Positions 30,664 to 43,401 of a stretch of 64,000 nt of DNA are shown here, in pieces. The stretch is from positions 1 through 64,000 of the forward strand of contig NC_064239.1 in NCBI RefSeq assembly GCF_023101765.2, read 5' to 3'. Under the pieces are notes generated by a model, which saw only the letters and a program-made list of their open reading frames with translations, was not told the origin of the DNA and searched no databases. The translations under genes were made by a program, and so were the position numbers. Numbering within the stretch: position 1 is the first letter of the stretch; each line of letters opens with the position of its first letter. The DNA comes from Spodoptera frugiperda (taxonomy: Eukaryota > Arthropoda > Insecta > Lepidoptera > Noctuidae).

Positions 30664-33600
30664 ATGGCTGCCGGCTCTGAATTTGTCGAGGGCTGGTTAG
30701 TCGCCCAAGTGTTGGGAGAAGGTGCATATGGCGAGTAAGTAATACTATAACTAGTATGCAGTGGTGGTAAATTGCACCAAGTAGAACAAAAGACACCTGC
30801 TGACCTCAACATACTAAATGTTTCCCATTATTTGGTTGAATAAATCACTTCTTACCTCCTTGGTATGATAATTGAGTAGGATAGCAGTGATTACTAAATA
30901 ACAACAAATGAAATATAGTTAAGCTATGTATACTTTGTAAAGATGCTGTCTTACATGTGTAACATACCGGTGCTCCTCTTTATAACTTTGGGTGTGCAGA
31001 CAGAGCAATTGGAACATATTACTAGAAGTTCTCCTTTTTGTAATTTCTATTCCATTATAATAATACCTAGTTAGTGAAGGTCCAGTCAGACAAAAATCTG
31101 TTCTTTTTAAATATTAGTTTTAAATCTAATTTTTAAGATTGGGTATTTAGAGCTAGAGCATCTGTTAGCATACACTATGCTGGTCCATATTTGAATACAA
31201 ACTATAATTTAATTTCTCTGTGACAACTATCTGATCTAATGGCCACCAAAGGTTGCCAGCACCCTCCATGTGAATCCACCCTCTGTTGTCAATATTTGTA
31301 ACATTATAATTATCATCATGTAAGTACATTGATAGTAGATAACCAAATTGCATTAGATCAAACGGATGTCAGATTGTGCTTTTTTGTTCTACTGGTTTAC
31401 TCCACTACTAAAGAATATCAATTGATGTGACAATTATACACTGAACCTAAGGATACCCACATACTGAAAGTGTAATCATCATCAACAGCCTATAAGTAGC
31501 GACTGCTGAACAAAGGCTTCTTTTTGTATGGAGAAGGTTTGAGCTTTAATCACCATGCTTGCTCAATGCGAGTTGGTGGTTTTAGACCTTATAATTAGAA
31601 ATTATGAGCCCAGATTTCCTCACGATGTTTTCCTTCACGGTTTGTCAGTCTTGTCTAAATAATTTTAGAAAGTACACTTAACTCAGAAAAAAAATCACAT
31701 TGGTACTTGACTCCAGGCCACCATGACATTTACCGACCAAAAGTGTGCCTTTGTTGTATCTTCGTTTATGTAAAACAATACAATAAGTATCAAATACATT
31801 ACCAAAATCAAATCAGCTGGGTGAAGTTGACTAAAACAACAGTGTAAGCGCTCAATAGCGGTTTTTGAACTCGACTCCTTGATATTAGAGCAGTCAAGGA
31901 ACATTAGTTAGTCCTCTGTCCCTGCTTGATATTGTTCTGCTTATAATACACAATTACTTAACTAAACTGTTGACATTTGTACGATCCCAGCTTCAGTAAA
32001 CTGGAATTGTCTGCGCTTGCATTATGTGTATTACATATGACATTCTTAAATAAATAATTTATTTCTTATAACACTAACAAATGAACATCCCAAAATTAAA
32101 ACAGATTATTTAAAAATGTACTACAAAAAGACGAAAATAAATAAAACAGTAAATAAAAAGGTATAATCTTAGACATACAATTGGAGGCATTACAAGTTGT
32201 GTACCTACATTGTGCACCTTTACCTGAACATTAGAGGGCCTTGTGACTAAATCAATTACGAAATTTAGATCATACTGTCACGGTCCAGAGGTTTAGCTAT
32301 GAAGTAGGTGTTACAGACCATATACTTTGGATACTATATATTATACTATAAGGTATTGCTAGAACTAGCTTCTACCAGCGGCGTCTTCCGCGTTCCCCAA
32401 TTAGGTATTTCCTCGATAAGTTATTCCAGACTAATATTTACTTTATTGGACTAAATAGACTATAGTATCAAATTCCATCCGAATCATCCCAGTAGTTTTT
32501 ATGTGAAAGGGTATTCAAGTATTTATTGCTAACTAACACAGATATCCTTTCCTACATACATCCTCACAAACTTTCGCATTTACTATATTAGTAGGATTTA
32601 TAATATTAGAAGGATGCGTTTGGTGGTTAACTAACTTACTAGCTACAAAATAGTTGATACCTGATTTCAAGTCATATTGATTAAAGTAGCCAATCGTTGA
32701 ATTATACTCAACCAAAATAAAATAGCGCATCGGATTTTAATTTCAATACGAATTTGCGCTGTAATAAATGTCTAACTTAACTAGTGTCTCGGAGCTTAGT
32801 TCTTCTGCGAACACGGAACTAGATCGACACTGCAATTTGGATATAAAAAAACACGACAAGCGAGTCATGGCGGCTCGACGCATCCTTGAAAGTTTATCCA
32901 CCTCGCGCGGTCAGTGCCGCCGCGCGCCGCCTCCGCCGGCCGCAGGTCTCCGCCGAGCTCGTGCTCCGCCGCTCGCTACACATACACGCGCCGCTTGCAG
33001 AGTGCGGCTACTGGTGCACGCGCGCAGCGGCGCCGCCGTGGCGCTGAAGGTGGCGCGCGGCCACGGCCAGGCGGACGGGGCGCAGGCCGACGGGGCCGCG
33101 CCCGTGCAGGCGCGCGAGGCCGCGCTGCACCGCGCCCTGCGCCACCCGCACGTGCTGCGCTGCCTGGGCGAGCGCACGCACCAAGGCCTGCACTACCTGT
33201 TCCTGGAGTACGCGGCGGGCGGCGAGCTGTTCGACCGGATCGGTGAGGCGCGCGCTAGAGGCGGGGGCGCGGGGCGCGGCGGCCGCTCTGACTGTTGTGT
33301 GCGTAGAGCCGGACGTGGGCATGTGCGAGGAGGCGGCGCGGCGCTACTGGCTGCAGCTGCTGGCCGGCCTGGAGTACCTGCACGGCCGCGGGGTGGCGCA
33401 CCGTGACATCAAACCTGAGAATTTGCTACTGGATGCCCGCGACCAACTGAAGATCTCTGATTTTGGCATGGCGACACTGTTCAGGTGGGGAATAGTATTT
33501 TTGCTCATATTGTAGATGTAGACTATGTCAATAGTTATTGAGTACAGCTAAATATTTACGGCGTACTCACGTTACTGAGGCAACTCGACTACTTTCAACT

Positions 33601-36600
33601 TGCCCTAGAAGCTCACAGTTATGAAAAGCTTAATACGACAAACCCTGACGATAAAATATAATGAATATAATCAAGGGCGTTGTAAAAAAGACGGTTGTGG
33701 TCACTTGAAGCAACTACTGATACCTCCTGACGGCTCACACTCACACACATGACACACATTGACACGAAGGACCTCACTCTCTTGACATGGCCTGTCATTA
33801 CACATCGTACAATTATTACGGTGTTGTAAGTTAAACATTTTAATTTTACCTGAATTTGGGTTATGTTATAGGAGACAAAGTATAATTTATAAAACGAATA
33901 ATATAATGTATACAAATTTCCTAGGACTGATAGTTTGAAATCTATACTAATATACTTGTACTTATTATACATATTGAGCAGAAGAGTTGTGTGTGTTTGA
34001 ACGCGCTAATCTCAGGAAGTACTGGTTCGATTTAAATAATTATTTTTGTGTTGGATAGTCAATTTTCCTTAATCAATAAATATTGTCTTTAACATCACGC
34101 TACTACCATTAAGGTCTAAGCAGAACGGGTGAAACCGCGTGGAAGTATGTAGTGCCGTGATAAAAAGGGACCTAGTTATTATAATAAGATTAAATAGAGC
34201 TATTGGTAATAGAAATAATCGTTTTATTGTATTATTGTTTATTTAATTTTTTTAAATCTATTTCAACAAACCATAACAATGCAAGACTACCTTCCTTATG
34301 TTTGTATTTAGTGCCACGGTTGAATATAAGTTGAATTAAACCTTGTGTACTTATAATTTGGGTTATTTTCTTAATGTCTGGTAACGTGGTCAGCTATTAT
34401 ACATGCACACATAGATACACCGCCGTCAATTTACTGTTTCAATCATTTCTCAGTGATATTACGTGCGCCTTTTTTAAACGTCCTTGAATTCAATGTGTCT
34501 CACAAAAGTTAGAATGAAAAATCAGCTTTTCTACTTAGTTTTTTATTACTCCTTTGATGGATGGACATAAGTGTGCAATAGTTGTTTCATTAAGAACATT
34601 ATGCATGGTACTTCTAATCTAAATTATATAAAAATAAGTCGGGATTTCCTTCCTGACGCTATAATGCACGAACCGATTTCCACGGTTTTGCATTCGTTGG
34701 AAAGGTCTCGGGCTCCATGAGGTTTTATAGCAAAGAAAACTCAGGCAATATGGTGGCGAAACGGAGTTCGCCGGGATTGCTAGTAATTTATAAGTACATT
34801 ATGTGTCGTCTCCCTAGAAGTACATCTGTGCGTCTCCTCACTTCTGTGGCTACAAATCTTTACATGTTCGTTGTATTTTATCTTACGTTATCTTGAATAG
34901 TGCTTTAGTAACATGGAGCCTTAGTTCTGAGCTAAAATCAAAGTCAAAATTATTTATTTCAAATAGACCAGGAAGGCACCCTTGAACGTCAAAGCAAACC
35001 AGAGAGCCGACTGCTCCAAGTTTCCGAGAGGATTTAGTTTTTGACGAACTAGTTACTTATTAATAAAAAATATTTTTGTTTTTAATTTAGAACACTTGAG
35101 AAAACAATACGGTAAATACATTTATCGTCACATTATGTAAGAAACAGGTGCTCAAAGACAGACTGACATAGGATGATGTAGTTTTAGTCAGTAGGCAGGT
35201 ACATAACACATTTTTTTTTTCGATATCTGTTGTAACTATTATACAATGTGATAGGTGTGGGACTTCTAACCCGTTAAGGCTGAGTACTACATCTAATTTT
35301 ATCGACAAAAAAGTAATATGGGGGTTTGAAACCCCAATTGAAAATATTGAAAAATAGCGATTTTTTCGGTAAAGATTATTCAGAAATTATTTTTTTTCTC
35401 ACCAAAACATTATCAAACATATGAAAAAAGTAATGAATTAGTTAGCCAAGGTTATTAGCTACCGCTTGTCGTTTTTTTTGTTTCTACGACGCATACAACC
35501 TTTGATATCACATAAAGTAAGAAAAATATTAAAATAGCCATAATTTTAAGGGGGAAGGGATTCGACCCCTTCGACTCCCGACTTTTGTCCATAAAATTAG
35601 ATGTAGTACTCAGCCTTAACGGGTTAGAAGTCCGAACCCTATCACATTGTATAATATTTGCTTTGACGTTCAAAAGTGCCTTCCTGGTCTATTTGAAATA
35701 AATAATTTTGACTTTAACTTAAAAAAAAAAACTTTACCGATCATCTGGTGTCGTCTTCAGAGACTGCGTGACCCAAATAGTTGTTAAACTAAAAGTTATA
35801 TTGATACTCCTCTCGCTGTGTTATTTTAAAAATTTAAGACAACACTGCGTTTGGAAACCGTCTGTACTAGTGAGAGTAGAATGTAGAAATTGATGGCAGG
35901 CACGGAACGCGCGAGCGACTCCTGACGCGGGTGTGCGGCACCGTGCCGTACGCGGCGCCCGAGGTACTGGGCGCGGCCGCGCGGCCCTACCGCGCGCCGC
36001 CCGCCGACCTGTGGGCCGCCGCGCTCGTGTTGCTCGCCATGCTGGCCGGCGGTGAGTACTCGTCCGCAGCTACACGTCCGGCCGGAGTCTCCACACGCCG
36101 CGGCTCGTCTCTTTGGTATCCTAGCTGTAGGCGTGTCACGCAAACCCTAAAGTTATGGTACCGAAGTTACGAGTCGCGGTATACGCAGCGGGCTGTTCGT
36201 CGTCGTCCGGTGAGCCGCTTCCGATTTCGATGTTAATTGTAAATGAATCCATCATTGTTAGTGACGAGCTCCATCGCGACTTGATTATTTGTATGTTCGA
36301 AGAATTGCCGTGGGAGCGCGCGTGCTCGTCTGACGCGCGATTCGCGGCCTGGAGCGCGTGGTGGGAGGCGGGCGCGGGCGCGGCGCCGCCCGGCCCCTGG
36401 CGCAAGCTGAGCGCGGCGGCGCTGGCGCTAGTACGGCGCGCGCTGGCGCCCGACGCCAGCCGGCGCGCGGGCCTGTCCGCGCTGAAGGCCGCCGCCTGGG
36501 CGCGCGCGCGGCTGTGGCCGGGTGAGTCACTGCGTCCAGGTACTAGGTGACAGTCAGGTACTAGGTGACTCTGAGTGAGTGTGCCCGTGTCAGGTACTAG

Positions 36601-37390
36601 GTGACTCTGAGTGGCCGCTCTCGGAGCCGCCTCGTGCCTCAGCACGGCGCGCGCCGCTCTCGCAGCCTCGGGAAGGACTACGCGACGAAATCGACTGACG
36701 CGCGGTTCGGCTCTTTGGCGATTTAGCTCCGTGACGTGAAAAAAGCTCATAAAGCTAGATTACCAAAGCACCGTACCGTCGCACGATCTACGAACCTGCC
36801 GTCCGCTCGAGCCTACGTCTTCGTCTTCGATCGATCGTAATCGCAATTCGTATCGGATTTTGGAATTCTCACTTAATCGAGACCGAGACGATTTCCCGAC
36901 CTATCCCATCGACAGAGAACGAGGAGCGCGCGTGGCGTTCCCAACCGACGGCGGGTGACGCGACGGACGCGCCGGACGAGCTGTCGGCGGCCGACATGGA
37001 CGCGCTCATCAGCTACTCGCAGCCCGCGCACGCCGACGACGTCCTGCTGGGCGCCGAGCACCCGCCCGGCGAGCACGCCGTGGGCCGCCGCATGACGCGC
37101 GTGTGGCTGCGCGGGGACGAGGCGCGCGCCCTCGCCGCGCTGGGGGACGCGCTGGCCGCCCGCGGCCACTCCTGGCGCCGCGCGGGGCGCGCACGCTGGT
37201 GGCCGAGCTGGGCGCGGGCGGGGGCGCGGGGGCGGGCGTGCGCCTGCGCGCGGCGGCGCTGCGCTGCGGCGGCTGCACGCTGCTGGAGTTCCGGCGCACG
37301 CGCGGCTGCGGGCTGCAGTTCAAGCGCTGCTTCGTGGAGCTCCGGGACGCGCTGCAACACCTGCACGCGCCGGCGCCCGACCCGCACTAG
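30664..37390 (+). CDS. grp: Checkpoint kinase Chk1 (grapes)
   Basis: Exons 30664-30734, 33001-33242, 33307-33484, 35900-36051, 36303-36521 and 36916-37390; all junctions are GT/AG and the first five agree in phase. About 445 residues (human Chk1 476). This Ser/Thr kinase is the effector of ATR in the DNA-damage and replication checkpoint, phosphorylating Cdc25. Seen: glycine loop GEGAYGE (18-24), ATP lysine in VALK (K40), hinge LEYAAGGELFDRI (92-104), HRDIKPEN (136-143), DFG (156-158), activation segment ERLLTRVCGTVPYAAPE and LAGELPWE, all Chk1 hallmarks. The C-terminal KA1-like motif LLEFRRTRGCGLQFKR is present but in another frame: the last exon starts in one frame and must change near 37170-37200, by one missing or two extra bases in very GC-rich DNA. 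Sequencing error or a real lesion; error is favoured because the motif is conserved. Coding GC is far above the introns. Confidence 0.9.
30735..33000 (+). other. Chk1 intron 1: repeats, no extra exon called
   Basis: Fragments of lepidopteran repeats lie at 31475-31640 (ATCATCATCAACAGCC ... GACTGCTGAACAAAGG, the 3' tail style of RTE LINEs) and, in reverse, at about 32365-32600. An open frame from 32768 runs in phase into exon 2, but a good acceptor (CCGCTTGCAG) precedes 33001, so I treat it as intron. Confidence 0.55.
33985..34150 (+). repeat. TTTGTTTGAAC-type repeat fragment in Chk1 intron 3
   Basis: GTGTTTGAACGCGCTAATC, AGTACTGGTTCGA and GAAACCGCGTGGAAGTA place it with 17570-18060. A further unassigned repeat lies at about 34620-34790. 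Confidence 0.5.
34795..35765. mobile_element. Three nested inverted-repeat elements in Chk1 intron 3
   Basis: Outermost: a degraded relative of the MITE at 11446, split into 34795-34915 (GTGGCTACAAATCTTTAC ... CTTGAATAGTGC) and about 35725-35765 (CCGATCATCTGGTG). Middle: 34939-35718, with terminal repeats of about 60 bp (CAAAGTCAAAATTATTTATT ... and complement). Inner: 35238-35656, with repeats of about 70 bp (TACAATGTGATAG, AACCCGTTAAGGCTGAGTAC and complement). Order of insertion follows from the nesting. No coding capacity is seen. Confidence 0.75.
36533..36606. repeat. Three copies of CAGGTACTAGGTGA in the Chk1 intron after exon 5
   Basis: Copies start at 36537, 36555 and 36591; the last two share the following CTCTGAGTG. 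Short tandem duplication; no function indicated. Confidence 0.8.
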
Positions 37391-37967
37391 GCGCTCGCTG
37401 GCAGCGGCGAGATCCACCGACGATCGTTTTATACGACTCTCTAATTAGCATGTAATTATTGTTAAAGCGAGTGTTCTTCAACATATAGACTGAGTAAACT
37501 AAGAACATATCATAGTTTAAGTAAAAAAAATCATTAAATTAATTGAATGGTGTGCTATCGGTAACATTCACGACCAAGAATCTTGTTAATAATTAAAAAT
37601 ACGTTAATTTTCTAATGTTGCATTTATTTACAAACTACGACCCAGATTCATCGTGGTCTGTTCGTATTGTCAAAGCCACTTACCACGTTAAGTGCGGAAC
37701 AGGGCATATAACACCTCGTCTATGTCGCGCTTGTAGTGCGGCGAGGAAAAACAGTGTCGCAGGGAACGTGTTGACTAACTTGACTATTTTCTGAGTCGCA
37801 ACGTCTCATGCTACAGAATTTCAATAGTGTGGACGCCTTGCGCACACTAACCGCTACGCGTACGAACAGTACTTTTAGTACGAGTTTAGCCCTTAACACT
37901 CTGTGCACCGGTGAAAAGAATTGTCACTAAACCATATTTTTTTTCTACCACCATATACATAATATGT

Positions 37968-38064
37968 AAAAGTTAAAAATAACTTAAATTTCGGAAGTCG
38001 GTGTAACAAACAAATAATACCGAGAAACACCGACTTCCGAAATTAAAGTTATTTTTAACTTTTT
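37968..38064. repeat. 37-bp-stem hairpin element
   Basis: AAAAGTTAAAAATAACTT ... GGAAGTCGGTGT (37968-38004) and its complement (38027-38063) differ at one position around a 22-bp loop. AGTGAAGTCGGTTTAT follows, a sequence often found at ends of lepidopteran repeats (compare 54245). Probably a small MITE just downstream of Chk1. Confidence 0.7.
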
Positions 38065-38573
38065 TAGTGAAGTCGGTTTATTTTTTTGTAAAAAGTATTT
38101 TATGTCACTAATAATGCTTGTAGGCGCTTGGTGTGAAATAATAACAGGACAAACCGATTCCGATCGCGCAACCGATCGGCTCAGGTCGCTTCCAGTCGGT
38201 CTATGTGAAATAGAGTCTGGCCAACGAAAGCTGTCCACAGGTTAATTTCTAAACTTTTGATATGGCAATAATTTAGCATTCCCAAAACATGATTGGATAG
38301 GATAAAACTAGTATTATACCTTGTGCGCTGTAACAAGGTGCGGCTGACAGATTCAGTAACGTTTCGTATCACTCTTAAAAGTTGCTGCGATTTAAAAATT
38401 ATGCCTTAGTATTTTAGCAGTGACCAGCATCCTTTCTTTGCATTTTATTCATGATAGTTTTAAATTGTATGACTAAGTACTTACAATAACCAAATATTTT
38501 ACAGTCCAGTTATTTTTATATATAAAAATATATAACCATATTAAGAAATATATATACAAACAGCTCAAGCATA

Positions 38574-39505
38574 ATGAAACTAGAAAGTAAGGGAGATAGG
38601 ATATCTATAGAAAGAGGAGTCAGGCAAGGAGACCCTCTGTCTCCAAAATTGTTCATTGCAGTCCTGGAGGATATATTCCAAAACATCAGCTGGAGTAAAC
38701 AAGGTATATGGATAACTGATAAACATTTAAGTCACCTCAGGTTCGCAGATGATATTGTTATCTTTGCAAAGTCAGCCTTAGAGCTACAACAGATGATACA
38801 AAACCTAAGTAAAGAAAGCAATAAGGTGGGACTACAACTAAATACAAGCAAAACCAAAGTGATGACAAATGGCCCTAAAAAAACGAATCCGGATAGACAG
38901 CAACAACCAAATTGACTATGTCGAAGCATATGTATACCTTGGGAAACAAATATCATTCAGCCAGGACAACAATGAAAAAGAGGTAGAGAGAAGACTAAAC
39001 TGCTCCTGGAAAAGTTTTTGGTCACAAAAAGAAATTATGAAAGGCAATTACAATATGGCTCTAAAAAAGATTGTAATGGATACATGCATTCTGCCTAGCT
39101 TAGTATATGGATGCCAAACGTGGACCTTCACTAACAACATCAAAAACAAAATCACAACAACACAACGCGCTATGGAGAGAAGTATGCTAAAATTTAAAAA
39201 ACTTGATAAAATAAGAAATGAAGTAATTAGAAAAAGACACAAGTGACAGACGCGCGTCAGCACGCCTTAAAGTTGAAATGGCAGTGGGCAGGCCACATTA
39301 CCAGATACAAAGACAAAGACAAAAGGTGGACTTCAAAACAACATTATGGACAGGACCATTAGGGAAGAGAAATGTTGGAAGACCTAAGATAAGATGGGTA
39401 AATGACATCATTGAAGTGGCAATAAAAGGCTGGTGGCGACTCGGACTTGACAGGGAACAGTGGAAGAAAATGGAGGAGGCTTATACCCAAAAGGGATCCA
39501 TTTAA
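38574..39505 (+). pseudogene. RTE-type LINE reverse transcriptase, 5'-truncated and frameshifted
   Basis: Three frames in order: 38574-38890 (RGVRQGDPLSPKLFIAVLED, LRFADDIVIFA, LQLNTSKTKVM), 38869-39246 (VYLGKQISF, YGCQTW, TTQRAMERSML) and 39278-39505 (GKRNVGRPKIRW, WWRLGLDREQWKKMEEAY). The FADD catalytic box and the GRPKIRW tail identify an RTE-like reverse transcriptase from palm to C-terminus. At least two frame changes make it inactive. An A-rich tail ends near 39600. Confidence 0.85.
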
Positions 39506-39754
39506 TATAATTTAATATAGGATAAGATTACTAACTAAACTTAAATGTACTAATTAATGGAAATAAAAGCTTTATAAATAAAAAAAATAAAATAAATAAA
39601 AAAATTTTATATATTGTTACATAATTTATTATCCTCAGAAGTGTGAAAACTTTCAGAAGAATTCCGGAAACTAACATGGCATGAAGCTGTATTTTTAGCC
39701 CACGATGGAGCATAATTAATTAATATGAATCCATAAAATAAACTAAGTATTTAT

Positions 39755-39945
39755 TCTACCTTTTCGATGCCAATAATATACATATAAGGCAGGTCCTGTA
39801 CGGACATGTACTGTACTGTGACATGTGACTGTTACTGGGAAGTTCCTGATGGAAAAACCCAATAACACTGACCGACTCGGGAATCAAACCCAGGACTTCT
39901 TGCTCAGCAGTCACGCTAGCGATCACTAGACCAACGAGGCAGTGT
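39755..39945 (-). mobile_element. tRNA-derived SINE, degraded
   Basis: The minus strand reads ACTGCCTCGTTGGTCTAGTG, then TGGGTTTGATTCCCGAGTCGG (B box) and TATTGGGTTTTTCC. It is the same SINE type as 18985-19262, with many differences. Confidence 0.65.
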
Positions 39946-40454
39946 AAATATGGCGTATTATTAGTCTTAAATAATAAAAATATCAAGACCGCTTAAGCAG
40001 CCTATAGTCAGTGTTAGCAGCTCTTGATTGTTTAAACTTGCCGCCTTTTTTGGTCAACTTTCGTTGGCCAGACTCTAGTTGGCGACTGCCAAAAACGTAT
40101 ACGAACCGGTCTTTGTAATAAGAATTTACGTTGAACGAAAACCCACATCGCCGAACTCGCTTTCGTTTCGTTTCTCGTAGGTACTACAACTACCTACTCG
40201 TACTATCTCTGAGCATAACAATTTATCATGTGAGGTTTTTTTAGTGTTTATAGACACCCCTCCCCCTTCCTCCACCTTAGCGATATGTGGTGAGATTTTG
40301 GATTAACCCCCTAACATCACGTGAATTTACCTTTAAATATTATCTAGTTTAGAATAACAAAATGTTTGTCTACCGATATAAGAATCCTTCGAGGTTACTT
40401 TTGCCATGCTATACCAGTTATTGATGGCGCTCTATATTCTATACAAACATCCTT

Positions 40455-40850
40455 AGGGCCGGCGCCCATTATCGGCATCGGCAAGGAACAGGATCCTTCG
40501 ACATCCTGCATGCAAGCGCACACTGTCGGAAACTATGCTTTGGCATGCTGCAAAGTTCTTAGGGAAAACGAGGCATCCTTTTGCAAGCCGCACCGTCCTC
40601 GGCGTCTCCTCGCCCCGCAGGGCAAGCTATCCCCGAGTGGTGCCTCGGTGCCGGCGGCGTACCGAAGGATGCCGAAGCATTCTTATAAGGCTGCCGATAC
40701 AGCAGCCTCAAGCATACCGAAGCGGTATTTATGTTATTGCGACCATATATAATGGAAATTTTATCTTTATTGTCATTATGTTAATGTATATTGCTATTTG
40801 CCACCTAAAATCCTCAGTCGTGCCGATGCCGATAATGGGCGCCGGGCCTG
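40455..40850. mobile_element. Inverted-repeat element, GGCGCCCATTATCGGCATCG ends
   Basis: GGCGCCCATTATCGGCATCG near 40461 and its complement ending near 40844 bound about 395 bp. Termini TAGGGCCGG and CCGGGCCTG resemble hAT ends, but no matching 8-bp duplication is visible. The interior is GC-rich with an open frame that has no recognisable content. Confidence 0.6.
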
Positions 40851-43022
40851 TCACCTTCTATGTAATGTAAAGTAGGAGAATCCTGCTACTCGTTTCTCAC
40901 TCGGTGGATGGAGTGGCGCCTGAAATTTTATGACACCAATAGTCACAGATTGGAGTAGACTTGATTTTGTCTAGTAAGCCTCGTTATATCGTTCGTCACA
41001 ATTAATATTATTATAATAATTATTAATACTGGTCGGGTCCCCAGACTGACCAACCGTCGGTGTTACCAGCAAGAAATTTTGGCAGGGAAAGTTTCCATGT
41101 TTTTTGAGGAAATATATTTATGAACGCCATGGCTATATTTAAAAGCCATTAATTTTTATTCAAAATGGCAACATTGCGTAAAGGTAACTGACCCCTGTTC
41201 ATCCACAATTATCAAATCCCTAACCTCCAAAAGGCCGGCAACGCATTTATAACACTCTTCTGGTGTTGGTGTTGCGGATGTCCATGGGCGTGGTTGGTTT
41301 GTCGTCTTTCCCATAAAATACTTTTTAAGTACTTAAGTGTTTTACCGGTTAAGGTCCGGAAGATGAAATCATTTATTAATGATAACAACAAATAGTTATC
41401 AGAAAACTACAATTATTGCCCGAGGGCGAGGGTAGATCGTCATGTAGCTACCAAGTTCCCGGCAAGAGTTGGAACGAGGTGGTCTTTAGTCAGTAACGGT
41501 CTGGCGCTCTTTCCCGTTTCCAACCGAGACGGAAGGATACAATAGTCTCCACAAAAAAATTTTGATACTAAATTTTTCGCATCATAGTTAATAATGTCTC
41601 AGATAGGTACTTGAATCTAGCAATTTCGTAACATTTATTCTTAATGGCAGGCACTTTAAGAAATTAGATCCGATTCTCCTTTCAAGGCTTTTCGCAGACT
41701 TTAAATTTTCGAGAAATATCCAAAAGCCTTGAAAGTTTTCGTTTCTGTAAAGACTTAATACTATTATACTCTTATTAGACATAATGTATTTTAATCCAAA
41801 TTACTTTCGACGACTAATGGTATCTGTGGGGACTTTTGTTTTGACACTATTCCATTAATGGTGAACTCAGATTCAATCAAAATCCTTTTCTTTCCTTATT
41901 TTGGTTATTTTAAATTGAGTAGGTACAGTTTTGATATTTACTTACCTGACTAAAAGTTGATCGAGTTGATGCAAACAATGGCATTAAAATAAAGTCATAG
42001 AAAAAATTATTGGAATTCTTAGGTCGTTTTCAGATATTCGAGCAGAATGTCTAAAACATGACGTTCGTTCATCACTAGTACAAGTTATTGCCTTTAAATA
42101 TTTCCTAGAACAACAAAATTCAGTCTTCTCTGTCGTTACTCTTATATGAGGCGCTGATGCTGATGCTACCGCTACTCTTCTCATGGAACCACCTCTCGAG
42201 AAGGGGACACACGGTCACCCACCACTCGACCCACGATCATAATAACCTTTATCGTGATGAGTAAAATAGTCAAAGCTGTAAAACCTGACGTCATCCACTG
42301 GTTCTATTTATTTATCTCGCTTCTTCGTTCGCTTCGCAACAACTCTGTATATTTACTGCAAGATTTGTTTTAACAACCCCTTATCGACAGTGCATCAAAC
42401 ATCAATAAAACTGCAATCGTTCAAAATTATTTTCTCACGTCGCATCCGTTCTGATACTGAAAATCTATCAGAACAGCAAGTGCAACTATTGAATGACCAG
42501 TCCAATAGCCTTTACCATATATGTCAATGATGTTTACCAAGAAGAATTACTTAGGTAGTAACTAATTAAAATCAACAATGTTTTATTAAAATTATTTATT
42601 ACAAAGTAATTACAATTGGAGACCACCACACTGAACATCATCGAGACTACTAGCTCCGCTACAAATATTGCAACGATAACCGATGTAATTGTATTGGCAG
42701 TGGCGTAGACCGACGTAACTATGCCGAGGTCCGGGCCCAGGCTGCCCAGGCCCTTAATTCTAACACTTATGGAATCTATGGAGGCAAGACTGACAGCGTC
42801 AGCTCTCACAGCCAGTTACATAGCGATATTGCTCGGATCCCGTCTGTATGCCTTACCTATGTTATACATACGTATAAGTTCTTAGTACGATATTAAGGTG
42901 CAATGCAAGTCTTAATTGAGTTGAAAACGAACAGTGGCGATAAAATGGGTGGGGGCAACTCACGCAACACTCGCTTAGTTTAGTATAGTAGGTACTAGCC
43001 TTCGCCGGCGTGGACTTCGGAC
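40851..43022. other. Spacer, no gene seen
   Basis: AT-rich intergenic DNA with a dispersed-repeat fragment at 41205-41290 (AAAAGGCCGGCAACGCA). A minus-strand frame at 42534-42809 is open but shows no domain and no splice partners. Confidence 0.4.
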
Positions 43023-43401
43023 CAAGGCTCGGATACCGGTTTAATTTTCAAACCGTTATTATGTACTTGTACGCAAAACCTTTACATTGGGTTTCGTTCA
43101 CGAAACCGGTTTTTTTAAACCGGTATTTGGAACAGTATTTTCATAAAGGTTTTTTCGGATTAACCGGTTTAGAGCAATAAAAACCGGTTAATACGACGCA
43201 CATCAAAGAAACGCCGCGCGCTGTTTAGCTTATTTCAATAATAATATTTCAACGCGTGTACCGACATGCCCCTCGTCGAATAAACCGGTTAATTTAGGTT
43301 AAAATAAAGTTCTTTAATGTTCACGTTCTTAAGAAAAGTTCGGAGGAAAACCGATATAAACCGGTATTAACCGGTATTTTTTAAACCGGTTCCGAGCCTT
43401 G
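43023..43401. mobile_element. hAT-like MITE rich in ACCGGT motifs, perfect 8-bp target duplication
   Basis: Termini CAAGGCTCGGATACCGG and ACCGGTTCCGAGCCTTG are inverted. CTTCGGAC flanks both ends at 43015-43022 and 43402-43409. The 379 bp contain nine ACCGGT motifs, mostly as AAACCGGTT or TAACCGGTT. Confidence 0.85.

Noticed and set aside
32768..33000. Open frame upstream of and in phase with Chk1 exon 2, which could be an alternative N-terminus
   Set aside because: A good acceptor (CCGCTTGCAG) at 33000 and a perfect phase match to the exon at 30664-30734, which supplies the glycine loop, make this intronic. The frame would lack the start of the kinase.
42534..42809. Minus-strand frame with a hydrophobic segment
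   Set aside because: No splice partners, no conserved motif, AT-rich background; probably chance.
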